DNA from: Hyalella azteca
Lineage: Eukaryota > Arthropoda > Malacostraca > Amphipoda > Hyalellidae
Assembly: GCF_000764305.2 (NCBI RefSeq)
Contig: NW_025947338.1
Span: 62,001 to 126,000, forward strand
Direction: 5' to 3'
Length of the DNA: 64,000 nucleotides
The notes under the pieces are model-generated. The model did no database searches, was not told where the DNA came from, and was given only the letters and a program-made list of their open reading frames with translations. Shown piece after piece: positions 1 to 12,841 of the stretch. Numbering within the stretch: the first letter of the stretch is position 1; every line of letters begins with the position of its first letter. Both the position numbers and the translations under genes were made by a program.

Positions 1-249
1 ATATGTCGTTCACATCTCAGTACCCTGCCGATTATATTTTTCACATCCTTTACGCCAACAAATGATATTTTAATTCATGCTATATAGAGTCTAAAATCTT
101 TATTGTTGGCTCCCTAATTATTTAACATTTTCTCTGTCCCCGCATCATTTATCATCATGTACAAATTTGTGGCTTACAATAAATAATTAGAATAACATTT
201 TAAGAAAGTTTTTATTGGTTTATATAACGTAAATCGTAATCGGTCTCAA

Positions 250-464
250 GCCGCAACGACTGTCGAGTGGCGAGTCTCACGTCAGCCACAACTGTCGAGT
301 GGCGAGTCTCACGTCAGCCACAACTGTCGAGTGGCGAGTCTCACGTCAGCCACAACTGTCGAGTGGCGAGTCTCACGTCAGAGCCAGCCACGACTGTCGA
401 GTGGCGAGTCTCACGCTAGCCACGACTGTCGAGAAGCGAGTCTCACGCCAGCCACGACTGTCGA
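250..464. repeat. 32-bp minisatellite, about 6.7 copies
   Basis: A 32-bp unit containing CTGTCGAGTGGCGAGTCTCA is repeated head to tail. The first four copies are nearly identical, a 6-bp insertion lies near position 380, and the last copies diverge (GTGG to GAAG). The unit is GC-rich in an AT-rich surrounding. A short open frame crosses it but simply follows the repeat, so it is not called as a gene. Confidence 0.9.
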
Positions 465-519
465 TTGTCTATCGTGCTACCAGGTTAAGTAAACTCTTGC
501 ATGTAAAATACGGCTCCTA

Positions 520-1770
520 ATTTAAAGCAAAAAAATCCCAAATGTTATAGCCCACCATTTTTTCCGTGATTCAAAATTAACGTGGTTGTAGCAGCAGTTG
601 ACATTGTTTTAGCTTCTATGCAAATATAATTCCTATCATCTAATACTGACCAAACTATTAGTTTTCTTTTCCTCCATATAGGTTTTCCTTCGTGCAAGAA
701 AGTTTTTCATTACACATGCTGTTTATTTTTGTCTTAGGTTATGCAACTTGAAGTAACTTGTATCAGGTGGACGATACAAGCGTCGCACGATCGCACTTTC
801 CCTTCTGCTAGGCACGCTCAACTTGAGTTGCGTCATTCATCCGGTCATTCAGCGACTTTAATTCAAATTTTTTACGTCAACCTGACCTGTAAGTCGAAAT
901 TATTCTTCACCTCAATTGTTTCGTTCGTTCGTTAATTTTCAATTGTATTTTTTGACACTTGCGAAATTTTAAAGGTGCTCATCTTGCAGATTCCTGCTTC
1001 GGAATAGTTTTCTCTAAATGAGCCAGGACAATTATTAACGGCCGAAGCGAGATGCCCATGTGCTGGAAAAAATAACGAGAAAGCGTTTGAAAAATGTGCT
1101 GGAACAGAGAAATGTAACGGGAGAATAATTTTGTCCAGGTATTTTATATGTGTTTCAGATTTTATGAAACGTTACGAGATGGTTCATTACAAAACGAGAC
1201 GCTTTTCGGGCCACTAAAACTAGTATCAGTCATGAAAAAAATGTGCGCTACAACTTTACAAAGCAAAAATAAAAAAAAACCATCAATGACTTTAATAAAC
1301 GCTTCAAGAGGTAAAGGGTCTTACCCAACCGAATTAACCTCCCAAAACGAGTACACATCTAGCCTATTAGTTTATTGTTGTTTTCATATATTGCCTTCGT
1401 GTGCGAGACTTAATAGCTTATATGGTGTGTAATATCCATCCACATAAACACCGAAGCTCTTTACCCCAAAATATATAGATAAGTACGTTTCCCATAACTG
1501 ATTATAATAATAGTGTATAGATATTATAAAGTAAGGCTCTTAGCCTACATCAATAAATGGGACGCAAATTGAAGCGAGGATGTTGTCCGAAAATGGAAGT
1601 GCGTGTGAGCTTTGCACGGGAAAGCCTTTCGTAAGTGCCATAGCGGTCACGAATTTCCAAACACGTTCTTGTCATTTTTACTCGGCGAGTGCGTGTTATT
1701 GAAGGTAAAAGGACTTTACGAGGCAGAAAATATGTACCAAGCAAAGGACTTCTCAATAAAAGTCTCCATT
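520..1770. other. AT-rich stretch, no gene seen
   Basis: No convincing exon, RNA gene or repeat. Open frames here are under 100 codons and have no supporting signals. Confidence 0.5.
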
Positions 1771-1780
1771 AAAGACTCAC

Positions 1781-1808
1781 CTGAGGTCGCTTGGTCGAGC
1801 AATGCCAT
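1781..1808 (-). CDS. Possible first coding exon (minus strand)
   Basis: On the minus strand an ATG at 1808 opens MALLDQATS and runs 28 nt into a full-consensus splice donor, CAG followed by GTGAGT (intron bases 1780-1775). The exon would end in phase 1. A short upstream ATG frame (MARTAS then stop) precedes it. Nothing identifies the product. A perfect nine-base donor can occur by chance in 64 kb, so this is a weak call that only transcript data could settle. Confidence 0.2.
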
Positions 1809-1812
1809 CGGA

Positions 1813-4800
1813 AATTAAGATGCTGTCCGCGCCATGTGTTCTCGTTGATGCACTTTTACATTATTTTTTATGTTTGCAGCACGATCCTTATAGTTTAATG
1901 TCCATTTCACCTAATGGTATGCATGACTACAAACGTGCCTCAACAATAAATCTCACATATGTGTTTATTTAATTTCATTATCAAATAAATTCGCCATTAT
2001 CGTGCATTCCCATGAGGCATGTCACTAGCCCACTCATCAATACGGTCCGTAATACATGTTATTTCGTGCTTCTGATCGACTCTATTATCAATTTTGGCAG
2101 CAATACATTTAAAATTCTAATAAGTTTTTACTTTGTTACCATAACGTCAGGCGATTATAACAACAGCGCGTCTCTGTAACCATAATATCTCTGCCCTACC
2201 CAACTGTTGCTTTGTAACTCTTTACATAAACGCGTCATTGGGAAGGTGTGACAGTATTTTGACTTAGACAATATCGTTTGAACTATTGATCGATCGATAG
2301 ATAAAGACAATTGATTGATCGATGAAGACCGTCATGTCTTGAAGTCATATCCCATTAATTGCGTAATATATTATGTAAATTTGTATACATATTTTTACAA
2401 TGAGAAAGCAATTGTTGATGAAAAATTTCTTATTGATTCTCTAAATTTTGTGATTTAGAGTTTTTTTAGGTAATGGAAGTTCGAACATAAGTTTTCAAAG
2501 GACATTTTATTTCAGTAATACAATGTCACTTCACGAACGAACATTATATAGATTATGTACAATTACTTATTCATCATCTGAAGAGATAATATTTTACTGC
2601 TATGAAGAAATATTATTCAGAACAATAAGAAAATAGTCAAGAAGAATCACCATTTGGTCTTCAACAAAACCTACATCAAGGAACGACTTCTGCCAAACTG
2701 TACGAATAGTGAATATATTTTTATACTTGACTTGCTAACTTGGAGTGTGCGAGTTTCCCACTAGATTGCAGTCTAGCACTGACATCTGAAGCAGTCCAAA
2801 TTTATTAGTCATTATGTACCAGAACATTTTTCGACTTGGTCGATCAAACTTTGCCTGAATTTCTATTCTACCACTACAATGCTATTCTACTTCTTTTATT
2901 ACTCGCTATTGTTCAGAATGTTATTACGATCACAGAATTACTATTCCAGTAAACAATCATAATTATCCTGAATAATCGCAAGGCCGGTGAAAGATCTTAT
3001 ATTATTTTATTATAAGTTAGTATAAGGACGCAGTCGAGGACGTGTTGCTTCGTAATTTAAACTTATCTCATCGTAAAGACACTTCAGCGAAGCACCAGCA
3101 ATTCGTGACTAAAAAAGAATGTCCCTTCAAGTCGCGGTATAACCAAGCCTAAAATATAAGCGACTCAGTCACATGCCTCAGAGAAACGTCGCAGCCAATG
3201 CCGTGTTGTCCCATTCTCCAGAACTAAACGTTTTAAAACTCAAAGCAGCCAACAATTCGCAGTACATGCCACGCTTCCAACCTTAAAATATCGTAATCGG
3301 TCCAGCATTCACGCGACAAGGATTGCTATTCACGTACAAAGTCGTCGTTCCTGGCATAACATTCGTGATTTCTCTCGACCGGCGTCGTGAGACTTTAAAC
3401 ATGTTCGGCATGTTTGTCGAGACAGATGGCTTAGGAATAACCAACCCTTTGGAAGGATCTTCGAAGGTGCGTTGACCACCATCATAATATAACTGTTCGA
3501 GAAGCAAGCCACGATCTCGTGCCAAAGACCATCAGTGTAAACAGCGATCACGCGGTCCTGATGGATCGCCCTTTGACAAAAGACTTGCGGGGACACCTAG
3601 CATGGTCGGCCCTCAGTGGCTGCTTATACTTCTTTTGTTCAGTTTTTCTTCGTGTACTTCAGCTTAAGAATTCATGAATCAAAAGTTGTAAATCAAGGCA
3701 AATGATGCAAGTTTCAAACGGCGGTTTATATGAATAATTTCAGGGGAGCACAGTGAGACTAAATTAATTTATGAATTATAGTATTGATTAAATAAACAAC
3801 ATATGAAGAAGACATTGTAAATGAGGTTTTCCATTTACTGCCAAGACCAGAGTTTATTGGCTAATTCGTCAACTTGCAAAAATACAAGGACGGAAAAAAT
3901 TGTTAAGGAAAGAATAAAACGTGAGCGTTACACAGAAATCTTGCATCTGTTCGGTCAATAGCGAATCTTGATTTAAAACTTACCCAAATTGACACGTGCA
4001 GATTTATTACAATTTCTAAATTAAAACTCTGCGAGTTTCAGAGCAAATTAGCGTATAAGTAATATTATAAGGAACTAGCGCTATGTCGTCCGTAACAACC
4101 ATAATATTTGATTAACAAAACCAATAAAAAGAACGAACATAACTAACGAATCAGCGTTCTCCATGAATACCATGAAAACCTCCCAAAGTCTAATGTGTGT
4201 CCAGATTAGGAAAACGAGTAAATGATATAGCGGCGTGAGGCCGCGGCACGCGAGAAAACGAGTGTCATGCAAGCTTCATTATTTATTCGAAACGCGTTTC
4301 CTGGCATCTCGCATTGCCGCTCCTTGGGCCGGCCAACACTACGGTGCCGCCGCTCGATCGTGAAGCGGCAACCGCCAAACCATTTTCTCAGGCCTAAACC
4401 AACAAAAAAGAGCCAGAATCTACTTGCTTCTGCCCCATTCCGTGACTGACGCAGCGAAGAGGTGATGGACTCGTGACGGCGGTCTGCCTTTTTGCCTGCC
4501 ACGGACTACCTGAACGGCGGAACCGCGGACCGACTTCGGGATAAGGGCACGCGATCGTGCGCTCTCACTAACACACACTTAAACTCACCGACAGGGTCAA
4601 CTCCAACAAATAGGAAATTGATCCGACTCAGTATATGTAAATTAGGAGAAAATTTGCCCTCAACTTCTTCTAATTCCTGATTACTTGTACTGCAACGCTT
4701 GTGCAGGTCTTTCGATTATACATGAAATGCTTTATGAGCCTTCACATCGTATCTTGTCAAGAACTTTGCGACTTAATATTAATCTATATATCATGTTTGC

Positions 4801-6900
4801 AGTTGCTTTTCTTCGGATGATTCAATAAATGATTTCTCTCTATATAGTTTATTAGTACAGCTAGGCGATTGGCGCAACGCTATTTTTGGCGTACGTAATC
4901 AACACCAACGTATGATCTGTTCGATAGTTTTGAGGGAGCTACAAGAATTAAGCGCCGCTAGCATACTTCGTATGACGGGAAATTTTGCATTACAGAGGGA
5001 GTTTTACTATTAATTGTTAGTAAATAATCAATAAATTATATCAAAGTTTTCAATAGAATTATTTTTTTGGTTGACTATTCAAAGAGTGTGGCTATCTTTT
5101 TGTCCTTAAATTTCCGGACATATCCGGATGAATTTCCGGAGATAAATTTCCGGAGATAAATACCTAATAGACAAAAAATGTTCATATTTTACTCCGATAA
5201 TTTTTATAGAATAATAATTCCTCACCATAATGACAAAGAATTAGATGAAGTACCTGACGACAAGTCGCACTCGTACAGAAATGTTGATTTTCAGTGCTGC
5301 TGAGTATGGGGGTTTCAAATAGTGCTTCAAAGCACAATAATTTGTATACAAATTTTTGGCCATGGAGAAATCTTCGTATATCTATCGAGGTTTAAGAAAG
5401 TTTCCTTATACTCACAAGCAGAGATTCTGTGCTCATTATTATGTTAGGGAATGCCTTTCAATAATAATTTCATCAATTGCTTATATAGGTTACATGTACT
5501 GTCATTTCGGTTTTTGAATGAACGTGATCTCATGTAGACCCGCCATGTACCTCGTCATTGCTATATGTGATCCACCACAGAGGTTATATAGTGCTTGTAT
5601 TGTTTATCGTGTGTTAGTCTTGTTTAGAGGTAGTGGTGGCATTTTGGGTGATCTTGAATATTATTATTTATATTAGTCTATTTGTTTTGCGTGCTATACT
5701 CATTCGTTAGCGTTACACATTCTCAGCGGGGCTCCAAACCTGTGACATTTCGAACAAATTAGCATGAGCAATGTATCGAGACACACGGTTAATATTCTGT
5801 TTTCTTGTATTTATCGTTCAGTTATTATTATAGTTTTCACTATCATTTTATTCATTCTACTTTTGCCACTGCCACTATACCCACGAAACCGAAAATACCA
5901 ACCAAAAAAAAAGTAAACAGCAAACTTGTTAAAATGGCTCAACTCTATCTTCCACGATCAGTGCGAGTTAATAATCGCAGAAACTTCTGCTATAAATTAA
6001 TCTGAATTATCGAAACCTCAGATCAAGTATGCCAGTCCCAAGGGACCTGCGACACGAGTGTTAATCTGCCGTAATGAAGCGTGTGAAATTCAAAGGACAC
6101 TTCGGAAGGTTAGGCCCATTGTACGGCGGCTCTTAGGCTCCTTTCCTCCATCACGCGCCAGCGGCCGAGGTCTTTCCTCACAAGGAATGGCCGAGGTCGT
6201 GACTGGACACAAGGGAGCTCGAACAGCAGCTCTAAAACTTCTATTTATTCTGATCAATCTTTCGCCCAAACAAGTCGCGTCCACAAAACCCTAACGCCAT
6301 ACAAATAGACCAAGAGAGCGCCACTCAAGGCGTAGTTGAAGAACCGATCACCTCGAGGCAAAAAGGTTCATTCGTGACTCGTTGGCTCCGTCCTGACTTA
6401 TTGCTTTGCTTGGGATGCCGATTGAGAACTTCCAGTCAGAAGTAATCGCAACCGTTAAAAAAATAATTAATGGATAGAAATAATAACTTATCAACACATA
6501 TAATAACTTTTCCTAGGGTCGTCGATAATTGCAAACGAGGAGTTCTTTCTCACTACTGATTGTCATTTTGCCCAGCGATGGAAGTTTCCTTATTGGAATC
6601 CTGCTAAAAGTCCAAGATTGGTGGTTAGTGATTATGATTATGAAGCATTATCATGATCAGTGGGATTATGATTATGAAGCATTCCAATTCAATGACGCTC
6701 AATTTCGAAATTATATACGATAAAATAAACGAGCAGACAAATAAAGATCCTATAAAAGATCCAGATGATCGGACATTTTTGCACAGTGATTCGAGGAATG
6801 CAAGGTACAGGGTAATTCACGGGAACAACCAGATTTGAAAGCTCAATAAAAAAGAACGGTTTTATTTTTTAATTGTAATCAATTTTATTTTAGTGAAATT
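1813..6900. other. AT-rich stretch with two GC-richer islands, no gene seen
   Basis: Mostly plain AT-rich sequence. Two patches are clearly richer in GC and CpG, about 4230-4570 and 6040-6420, and carry frames of 60-98 codons on both strands. I recognise no protein family and no paired splice sites. Small details: a GATC-rich simple stretch near 2287-2325 and three copies of AATTTCCGGA near 5109-5157. The islands could be promoters, exons or old repeats. Confidence 0.45.
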
Positions 6901-6924
6901 AATGTTATTGAAAAAGTTCATTAC

Positions 6925-7095
6925 CTGAATTTTGGTATCTTTTAGTTTTCAAGGTGATATCCGTCAAATTATGGTCCCCTTTATCGATGCATTCAGTTAG
7001 TCGATTTTTGAAGTACCGTTCAACCTGCTGAGCGTATTGATGGGTATGTTGGCGATGGCTTGGTGTATATGTTGTTCTCCAAATGCGGGAGAGAC
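6925..7095 (-). CDS. Candidate internal coding exon (minus strand), product unknown
   Basis: A 171-bp minus-strand stretch is open in only one frame. It is bounded by a plausible acceptor (TACAATTACTGTCCAAG, intron side from 7096 upward) and a good donor (ATTCAG followed by GTAATG, intron from 6924 downward). Acceptor and donor phases are both 1, so the exon is symmetric and 57 codons long. The peptide is hydrophilic and helix-like; it contains HQYAQQVERYFKNRLTECID followed by KGDHNLTDITLKTKRYQNS. I do not recognise a family. Inclusion of a neighbouring exon is not visible. Chance remains possible. Confidence 0.3.
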
Positions 7096-7189
7096 CTTGG
7101 ACAGTAATTGTAAACAATTTTGTAAAGATAACTCTATAAAAAATCACACGAAGACAAATCGAGGGATCCGGTTGGCCAAAGGTCACCTA

Positions 7190-9390
7190 TCAATTAAGGA
7201 GACGAGGCGCTCTGCAAAATGCAGTCTCAGACAGAGACAACTCTGCAAAACGGCCATAAGAAAAGTACGCCTCGACATCAAACGCACGCTTCTCACTTGT
7301 CCAATGCAAAGTGGCCACTGACTAAGCGGAATACAAAGCTCCATGACCTTGAGTTTCATTTGAAATGCTCCCCGAGCTTTTCCAATACAACATCTGGCTG
7401 CTTGGCGCGTAATTAATGCATAATAGGAAAATTCCGTGAATCACCCCTTGATATGCCAACAGTTCAGCTTCTACCAACACGTTTGCCAAATAAATTCTAA
7501 GTGCAGATGGTACTGAAATCGAGATGCCTTGATGTTTGGGATCCGCAACGACGGCTCAGAAACAGAGAAAATCAACTCCTCTGCATATACTGTAACATGA
7601 ACAAGTAATAGTTTCATGGCACAAGTGAATAACTTATATTGTTCTCAAATAAAGCTATTCAAACTCTTAAAATGGCTTCCTGCTTTTAATAAGTTCAACA
7701 ATGACAAAGGAATACTAATTTTTAACTTAGCCAACCTGAAAATACTAGTTGCACTAGGCACTTTATCTTGGACATTTTAGGTTTTGAAAAATGTTCTTTT
7801 CTTCTAAATTTCTTCTAAAATACTATTTTCATTGAGCAATGCATCGATTAGCAATGTAATATTTCTCTGCTCTTTAATATTGGCAGTTAAACTGTTTTAA
7901 TTATGCCTTCAGGTGGCTTCAAGAGCCTTTATTGCTTTTTGTAAGCTTATAAGATTTGCAGAATTTTGTTCTGGCTAAATATAACTGTGCTGCTGAGTTT
8001 ACTAACGGAGCGCTTCTATAAAATTTTACTTTTTACTCATTTCTTGACTTAGAGCAGCTAAAAAATCAAGGTTAATTGTGAGCCAAAAGCATTTGCGCAA
8101 AACAGAATCAATCACCCTTCATTCACAAAACAAATAGCATAATCTAACATAATTTTTTTTGTAGGACATTTGCGAGCAATGTTTACCTGGCGAAAGCAAT
8201 TACCGTATTATCAAAGTCATTTACTTCTACTGAAAAAAATCGTTTTATCTCCACGCATGAGTGTACAAACATATTAAAAAAGTTTTCATTAATAAATCAT
8301 TACAAATATTCAACTAACCAACTAATAGAACCAAAATAAAATGATATTCAGCTGACCCAATTGCATACCCACCGCTAAATTTCACCAAGTGATATATTTT
8401 CCAGAGAGCGGCCGTGAGAAATGGGCATCCTGGGAGTGTGTTCTAGGAAACGCTTCCTGAGGGCATTTTTGACCTGCCGCTCGAGGATGAGTTTCACAAC
8501 ATCGCCTCGGGTCATCGTGAAACCTTCTACGTCTTATAGAGAATCTACAAATATTTTCCATATCCAATACGTGGTTTTTGGATAGATTCTCGGCGTAATA
8601 TTCCACTAGAAAATTCACCGTTAACGGTTTTACCGGCGTTTCAGTTGCCAGTCGGCACGTGAAAAGAAAGACCGTGTTGACGTTTTTATTCTAATTGAAC
8701 TCTAGAAATCCGTAAAACATCTGATAAAAATGGCGATACAGTTTATTTTCACGGGCGACCGGTCACTAGAACGCTGGTAGGACCGTTTTTTCACCGTTTT
8801 GTGATAAGGATGACAGTGATAAGCGAATACGTAATCTAAAATTAGTTATAAAGTTTTCAAGTGATATGAATTGGACCTCGCTGAGGCATGCACTTGGATA
8901 TGTATGTTGGTTGATGCATGAGGTGCCAAATATATTCTTCGTAATTGTAATTCTTCGCAATCGTACTTTAAACAGATTCATTTGCATGAACATCATTGTG
9001 TATTGAAATTGGACTTTTTTAGGCATACAAAGTTCCATTAACTTTCATATGGCAGCACATGATATCAACAGAATAAGAGGATCGAGGTTTTAGATCAGGC
9101 AGTATTTCAACAAATTTTTAAGAACTCCAGTACTTGTCGTCAATTAATGTTTTCAGAATAAATTAAGTTGGCAAGTTGGTTTACACCTAGCGCAGATAAA
9201 ACTATTTCAATTATCTTGAATGTAATATATAATTCTTACAAATCCTGTTCCGAAAAAAATAACCTTTGAAACTGTCAACGTTTATAATGTTAGGCATTAA
9301 TGTTATTAAATTAAAGTTACTGACTTCTATCGTTCGTGACGCTACTCTCCAGGAGCGTTTGTTTGCATCTTTTTTTATTGCTAGTTATTT
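7190..9390. other. AT-rich stretch, no gene seen
   Basis: Nothing supportable apart from short frames on either strand. The 3' part leads into a long pyrimidine-rich run before the acceptor at 9396. Confidence 0.5.
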
Positions 9391-9396
9391 GTGCAG

Positions 9397-9475
9397 CGCC
9401 GTCGTGACGCTGCAGCCGCAGCTGCCGTCGCGTCGTGAGCCCCGGGCAACCGTTCGTGACCACGGCTGGAGGGAG
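9397..9475 (+). CDS. Candidate internal coding exon, product unknown
   Basis: A 79-bp, very GC-rich island in AT-rich DNA has strong splice signals on both sides. Upstream is a T-rich tract ending TTATTTGTGCAG (AG at 9395-9396). Downstream is GGGAG followed by GTGAGT (intron from 9476). One frame reads AVVTLQPQLPSRREPRATVR followed by DHGWRE and ends in phase 0 at the donor. The peptide is rich in Arg and Pro, with no recognised domain. The bases covering the exon end and donor are the first unit of the adjacent 17-bp array. An alternative reading is a GC-rich repeat that mimics an exon. Confidence 0.35.
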
Positions 9476-9542
9476 GTGAGTGCTGGAGGGAGGGGAGTGC
9501 TGGAGGGAGGGGAGTGCTGGAGGGAGGGGAGTGCTGGAGGGA
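9465..9542. repeat. 17-bp G-rich minisatellite, about 4.6 copies
   Basis: Unit GCTGGAGGGAGGGGAGT, first copy GCTGGAGGGAGGTGAGT. The first copy covers the end of the candidate exon and its GTGAGT donor. Later copies carry G in place of that T, which would destroy the donor. Runs of G make the plus strand a G-quadruplex candidate. The array stops at an N (9543) and appears to resume after the artefact at 9675-9718. Confidence 0.9.
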
Positions 9543-9674
9543 NTTGACCGAATTCTCGCTTGATCAGTTTGATATACGCAACAAGTTATGGTCTTGGACG
9601 TGACAGCGATTCTTGATACTCAGCGTCGTATTCAGCCTGTCTCTTATACACATCTAGATGTGTATAAGAGACAG
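9543..9674. other. Assembly artefact: N, 93-bp foreign copy and Nextera mate-pair junction
   Basis: After an N at 9543, bases 9544-9636 are identical to 10360-10452. They are followed at 9637-9674 by the Nextera mate-pair junction, that is CTGTCTCTTATACACATCT and its reverse complement. This is what a read across the ligation point of a circularised fragment spanning 9675-10452 (778 bp) would look like. It was probably inserted during gap filling and is not genomic. Confidence 0.97.
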
Positions 9675-9718
9675 GTGCTGGGAGGGTGGTGCTGCTGGGA
9701 GGGAGGGGAGTGATGGGA
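9675..9718. repeat. Continuation of the G-rich minisatellite, degenerate
   Basis: GTGCTGGGAGGGTGGTGCTG and the following GGGAGGGAGGGGAGTGATGG continue the 17-bp theme with variation. This supports the view that 9542 and 9675 belong to one array broken by the artefact. Confidence 0.75.
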
Positions 9719-9744
9719 AGGCGTTGTTCTGGTGGCTCGCTTCT

Positions 9745-9955
9745 GATGCCAAGTTATGGCTAACAGGCTGACGAACCATGGCTGACATGAAAGTTTACAA
9801 TGGCTGAAATGCTGGTGGACTACGTTACGCAGGCTGATGGACTAAGGCTGACATTGCTGGTGGACTATGGCGCTCATCTAATTAACTATGGCTAACTGGC
9901 TGATTGATTATGGCTGACAGGCTGACGATCATGGCTGACAGACTGACGGAATGTT
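9745..9955. repeat. Degenerate ATGGCTGACAGGCTGACGA repeat
   Basis: Irregular copies of ATGGCTGAC and CAGGCTGACGA alternate with GCTGGTGGACTA. Spacing is uneven, so this is an old or rearranged tandem repeat. Confidence 0.65.
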
Positions 9956-10452
9956 TTGTTCAGATGGTATTTGCTCATATCGTGTAAACTGAATGATGGG
10001 CTGAGGTACGCACGAACATCAAAATAATGATAATCAATCATGCATAATAATCGTGAAATATATTTTTTCATTTTACCTATGCGAAATTTTTCCGACCGAT
10101 GTTGAAAAGAATAATTGCGCTATAAATATAGGCATTGCCTTTCCTCTCTCTTTATGTGGTAGCTCATCTTCATTGCGATGTCCTGGACATCACGGAAAGT
10201 CCCTCAAATAAGTCTAGACGAGTCACGAAGAATAAGCTTCAAGTTTGACGTTCCTTAGCAGAAGTAACAGTATAACTAGCGTTCGTGGATGCCTTCACGA
10301 ACGGCTACTTGCTCTAACAACCCTCTTAAAGCCACGACAAAAATATTACTTCAAAAGTTTTGACCGAATTCTCGCTTGATCAGTTTGATATACGCAACAA
10401 GTTATGGTCTTGGACGTGACAGCGATTCTTGATACTCAGCGTCGTATTCAGC

Positions 10453-10990
10453 AGCACTCGAACCATGCAACTGACGAGAAATCCGAAATAAGATCGATTA
10501 ATTTATGAAAAATCAGGAAATTGTTCTCATGCTAGACTAGTATTTAATTTATAACTAAGGCAAATGATAGCAGATTTAGCAACTTAAAATTAATAGTTCA
10601 AAAAAGGAATGAATTATTGAATTTTCTATGATGATATTGATCATTACATATATGTAGTAATAGACAACAAATCTTCCATGCTAATCACTTGTGTTTTGGA
10701 GAACAGGCGTTAAAATGTAGTTGACATTTTTTCCCAAACTAGTTAGCTAAATTTTTTTACTGTTTTTGTTATTAATCCAACGCATGCTGATCAAATAGGC
10801 AATAAATAAATTAGCAAATTTGAATTCTTTTCAAGCAAATACCGTGCGTCACTCAGACCCTTTTAAAGTAAAACTTCTCACTATGAATTTATAGGTCATT
10901 CTTCAATCAACTCTCGTGAATGAATCTAAGCGCTAAAATTATGATAGAATTTTCGACAGACAGTGCTTTCATTTCGACGATCGTTATAGT
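10453..10990. other. AT-rich stretch, nothing recognised
   Basis: No exon, RNA gene or clear repeat is visible. Confidence 0.5.
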
Positions 10991-10999
10991 AATTTGTAA

Positions 11000-11395
11000 A
11001 ATTATTATTATTGTTCTTGCTCTGTCATCATCATTATAATAAATTACTCTCCTTGTTTACAAATCACGATCGTTGTTCTAATTCTTGATTATCTATTTCT
11101 TACTCTGAACCTAATACAATTAATACAGTCACTCTATAAACATTTTAATTTTTTCCACGCTCCTAAACTATCACAATTATTTTTTTGCTCTCTTTTAAGC
11201 GTCTTTTAAGCGCCATGACTATTCTTAGCGATCCTTAAACATCATGATTATTTTTCCCTCTCCTCAGGCGTCTTTGTATTATTATCCTTGCTCTCTAAAC
11301 ATCATGATTATTCTTCTGGCTCGTTAAATATCTTGATTATTGACCTCTCACTTTCAGTACCATACTTATTATCCTCGCTCATTAAATATTCTCAG
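11000..11395. repeat. Old degenerate tandem repeat, about 50-bp period
   Basis: The words TAAACATCATGATTATT and CTCTC/GCTCTC recur at roughly 45-60 bp spacing with many substitutions, for example near 11237, 11297 and 11325. Probably a decayed minisatellite. Confidence 0.5.
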
Positions 11396-12584
11396 GAGCA
11401 TAAAACATACACAAGAGCATATTACATAAAAAAAATTGTCCACCTGACTACATGATTAAATCAAGATTTCCGCTAAGGTTAGATTAAAATATTTTACTTT
11501 TTAGAACCAGATAGCTGAGCATTCGGCTGTCCGCTGGCATTTCTCAAGATTGTGTTTGGTGCGCGTGTAATTTCGCAGCTTGCGATTTAATTGCTTAGCT
11601 GCAACAAACGCGCCCAGGCTTGGGAAATCCGAGTCGTGAGAGGAGCAAACATTGCACAACTTCAGGCTCGCTCTCGCGCGCGTCAATCAATTAACTATTT
11701 TTCATTCACACAATTATTATGCGTCAATATAGGAGATGTGTGTCAATATAGGTTCAATCAAAATCCTACTTTTCTAGATACTAAATAAATTTTAAATTGA
11801 AAAGGTTTATTTTTCTGATCATACACACATATTCATATTTTTCTGTTTATGTAAAATATTAATTTATTTTCATATATCAAGATTTACATATTTTTCTGAT
11901 TTCTTCATACTTGTTAATCGTATTCCCATAATCGCAAATGTTTAATATTTACTGCAAAATCTACCTCCCGTTATTACCCTAATCTTATTACCAAATACTC
12001 TTGGTTATATTCATATGTGCGTCGACGTTAGGCTTATGTTTTTGTAAGTGTAATCGTATGTCAGCCCGACATTGAAAACATATAGGGGCATTTACGTATG
12101 CATCGCGTATCAACGATATATTTATGTATGTCGTGTTGAGATATTTTTCGTAATTTCTTACCGTGGAATTTTATGACATTGAATGACGGAGTGAAAAGTC
12201 ATATTTAGAAATTAAAATGTGATTTTAAATTTTGCAGTAGTACATTTTATGTATAAAAATTCGTAAAATTTTCCTTTAAATTGCAAAGCAGATCTAAATT
12301 TGATTTCGGAGCTAGATATTGGTTTGATCGAGTCACTCTTCAATAAAATGTACTTTATTATCGAAATTATTGACTGTAATGGTGTACACGATGCCTGTTT
12401 TCGGAGTGACAAGCTCAAGAATTACGGATGTTATTCATATTTTGCCAGGCCAACGACAGCCTTACCTGGCAGTTATTTAAAAAGAAATGATAATATTTAC
12501 GAATTAATTTTTATTTTATATGTCTACAACTGAAATTTTTAATACATGTGGTTTTTAGGATTTCTAGCTCCCTACGAAGAAACT
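11396..12584. other. AT-rich stretch, nothing recognised
   Basis: Short open frames only. No signal for an exon or RNA gene. Confidence 0.5.
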
Positions 12585-12728
12585 GGCCGATACTTTCAAA
12601 AAGAGTTAAGAGATCGTAAGTTCATCAGTCAATCATTGACGGCCTTTCAAGCAAAATCCACCAATCGTAGACAAGACAATAGAGCGTAAGTACTTACGTT
12701 TACTTAGCGAGTTTTGAAAGTATGGCCC
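12585..12728. mobile_element. MITE-like element, copy 1 (about 144 bp)
   Basis: The ends are inverted: the left begins GGCCGATACTTTCAAAA and the right, read on the opposite strand, begins GGGCCATACTTTCAAAA. Weaker inverted similarity continues inward for about 40 bp, including CGTAAGT on both arms. A second copy lies at 31295-31441. There is no coding capacity. This fits a non-autonomous DNA transposon (MITE). I do not see a clear target-site duplication, so the superfamily is unknown. Confidence 0.75.
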
Positions 12729-12841
12729 CTGAACTCGATCAGGAGGAGCGTTTTGTGGCTCCTGTAAGTCTTCTGCACGGAAAAATTGAGAAACGTTGTC
12801 CCAATAGAGATGCAGTTTTGCTCTTGTGTGGGTCATTCTGA

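Noticed and set aside
9266..9547. 93-codon frame ending at the N
   Set aside because: Only the part 9397-9475 has exon signals; the upstream part lies before a strong acceptor and the end is the G-rich array.
10430..10500. GGTTCGAGTGC on the minus strand as a pol III B box
   Set aside because: No A box at a fitting distance and no cloverleaf.
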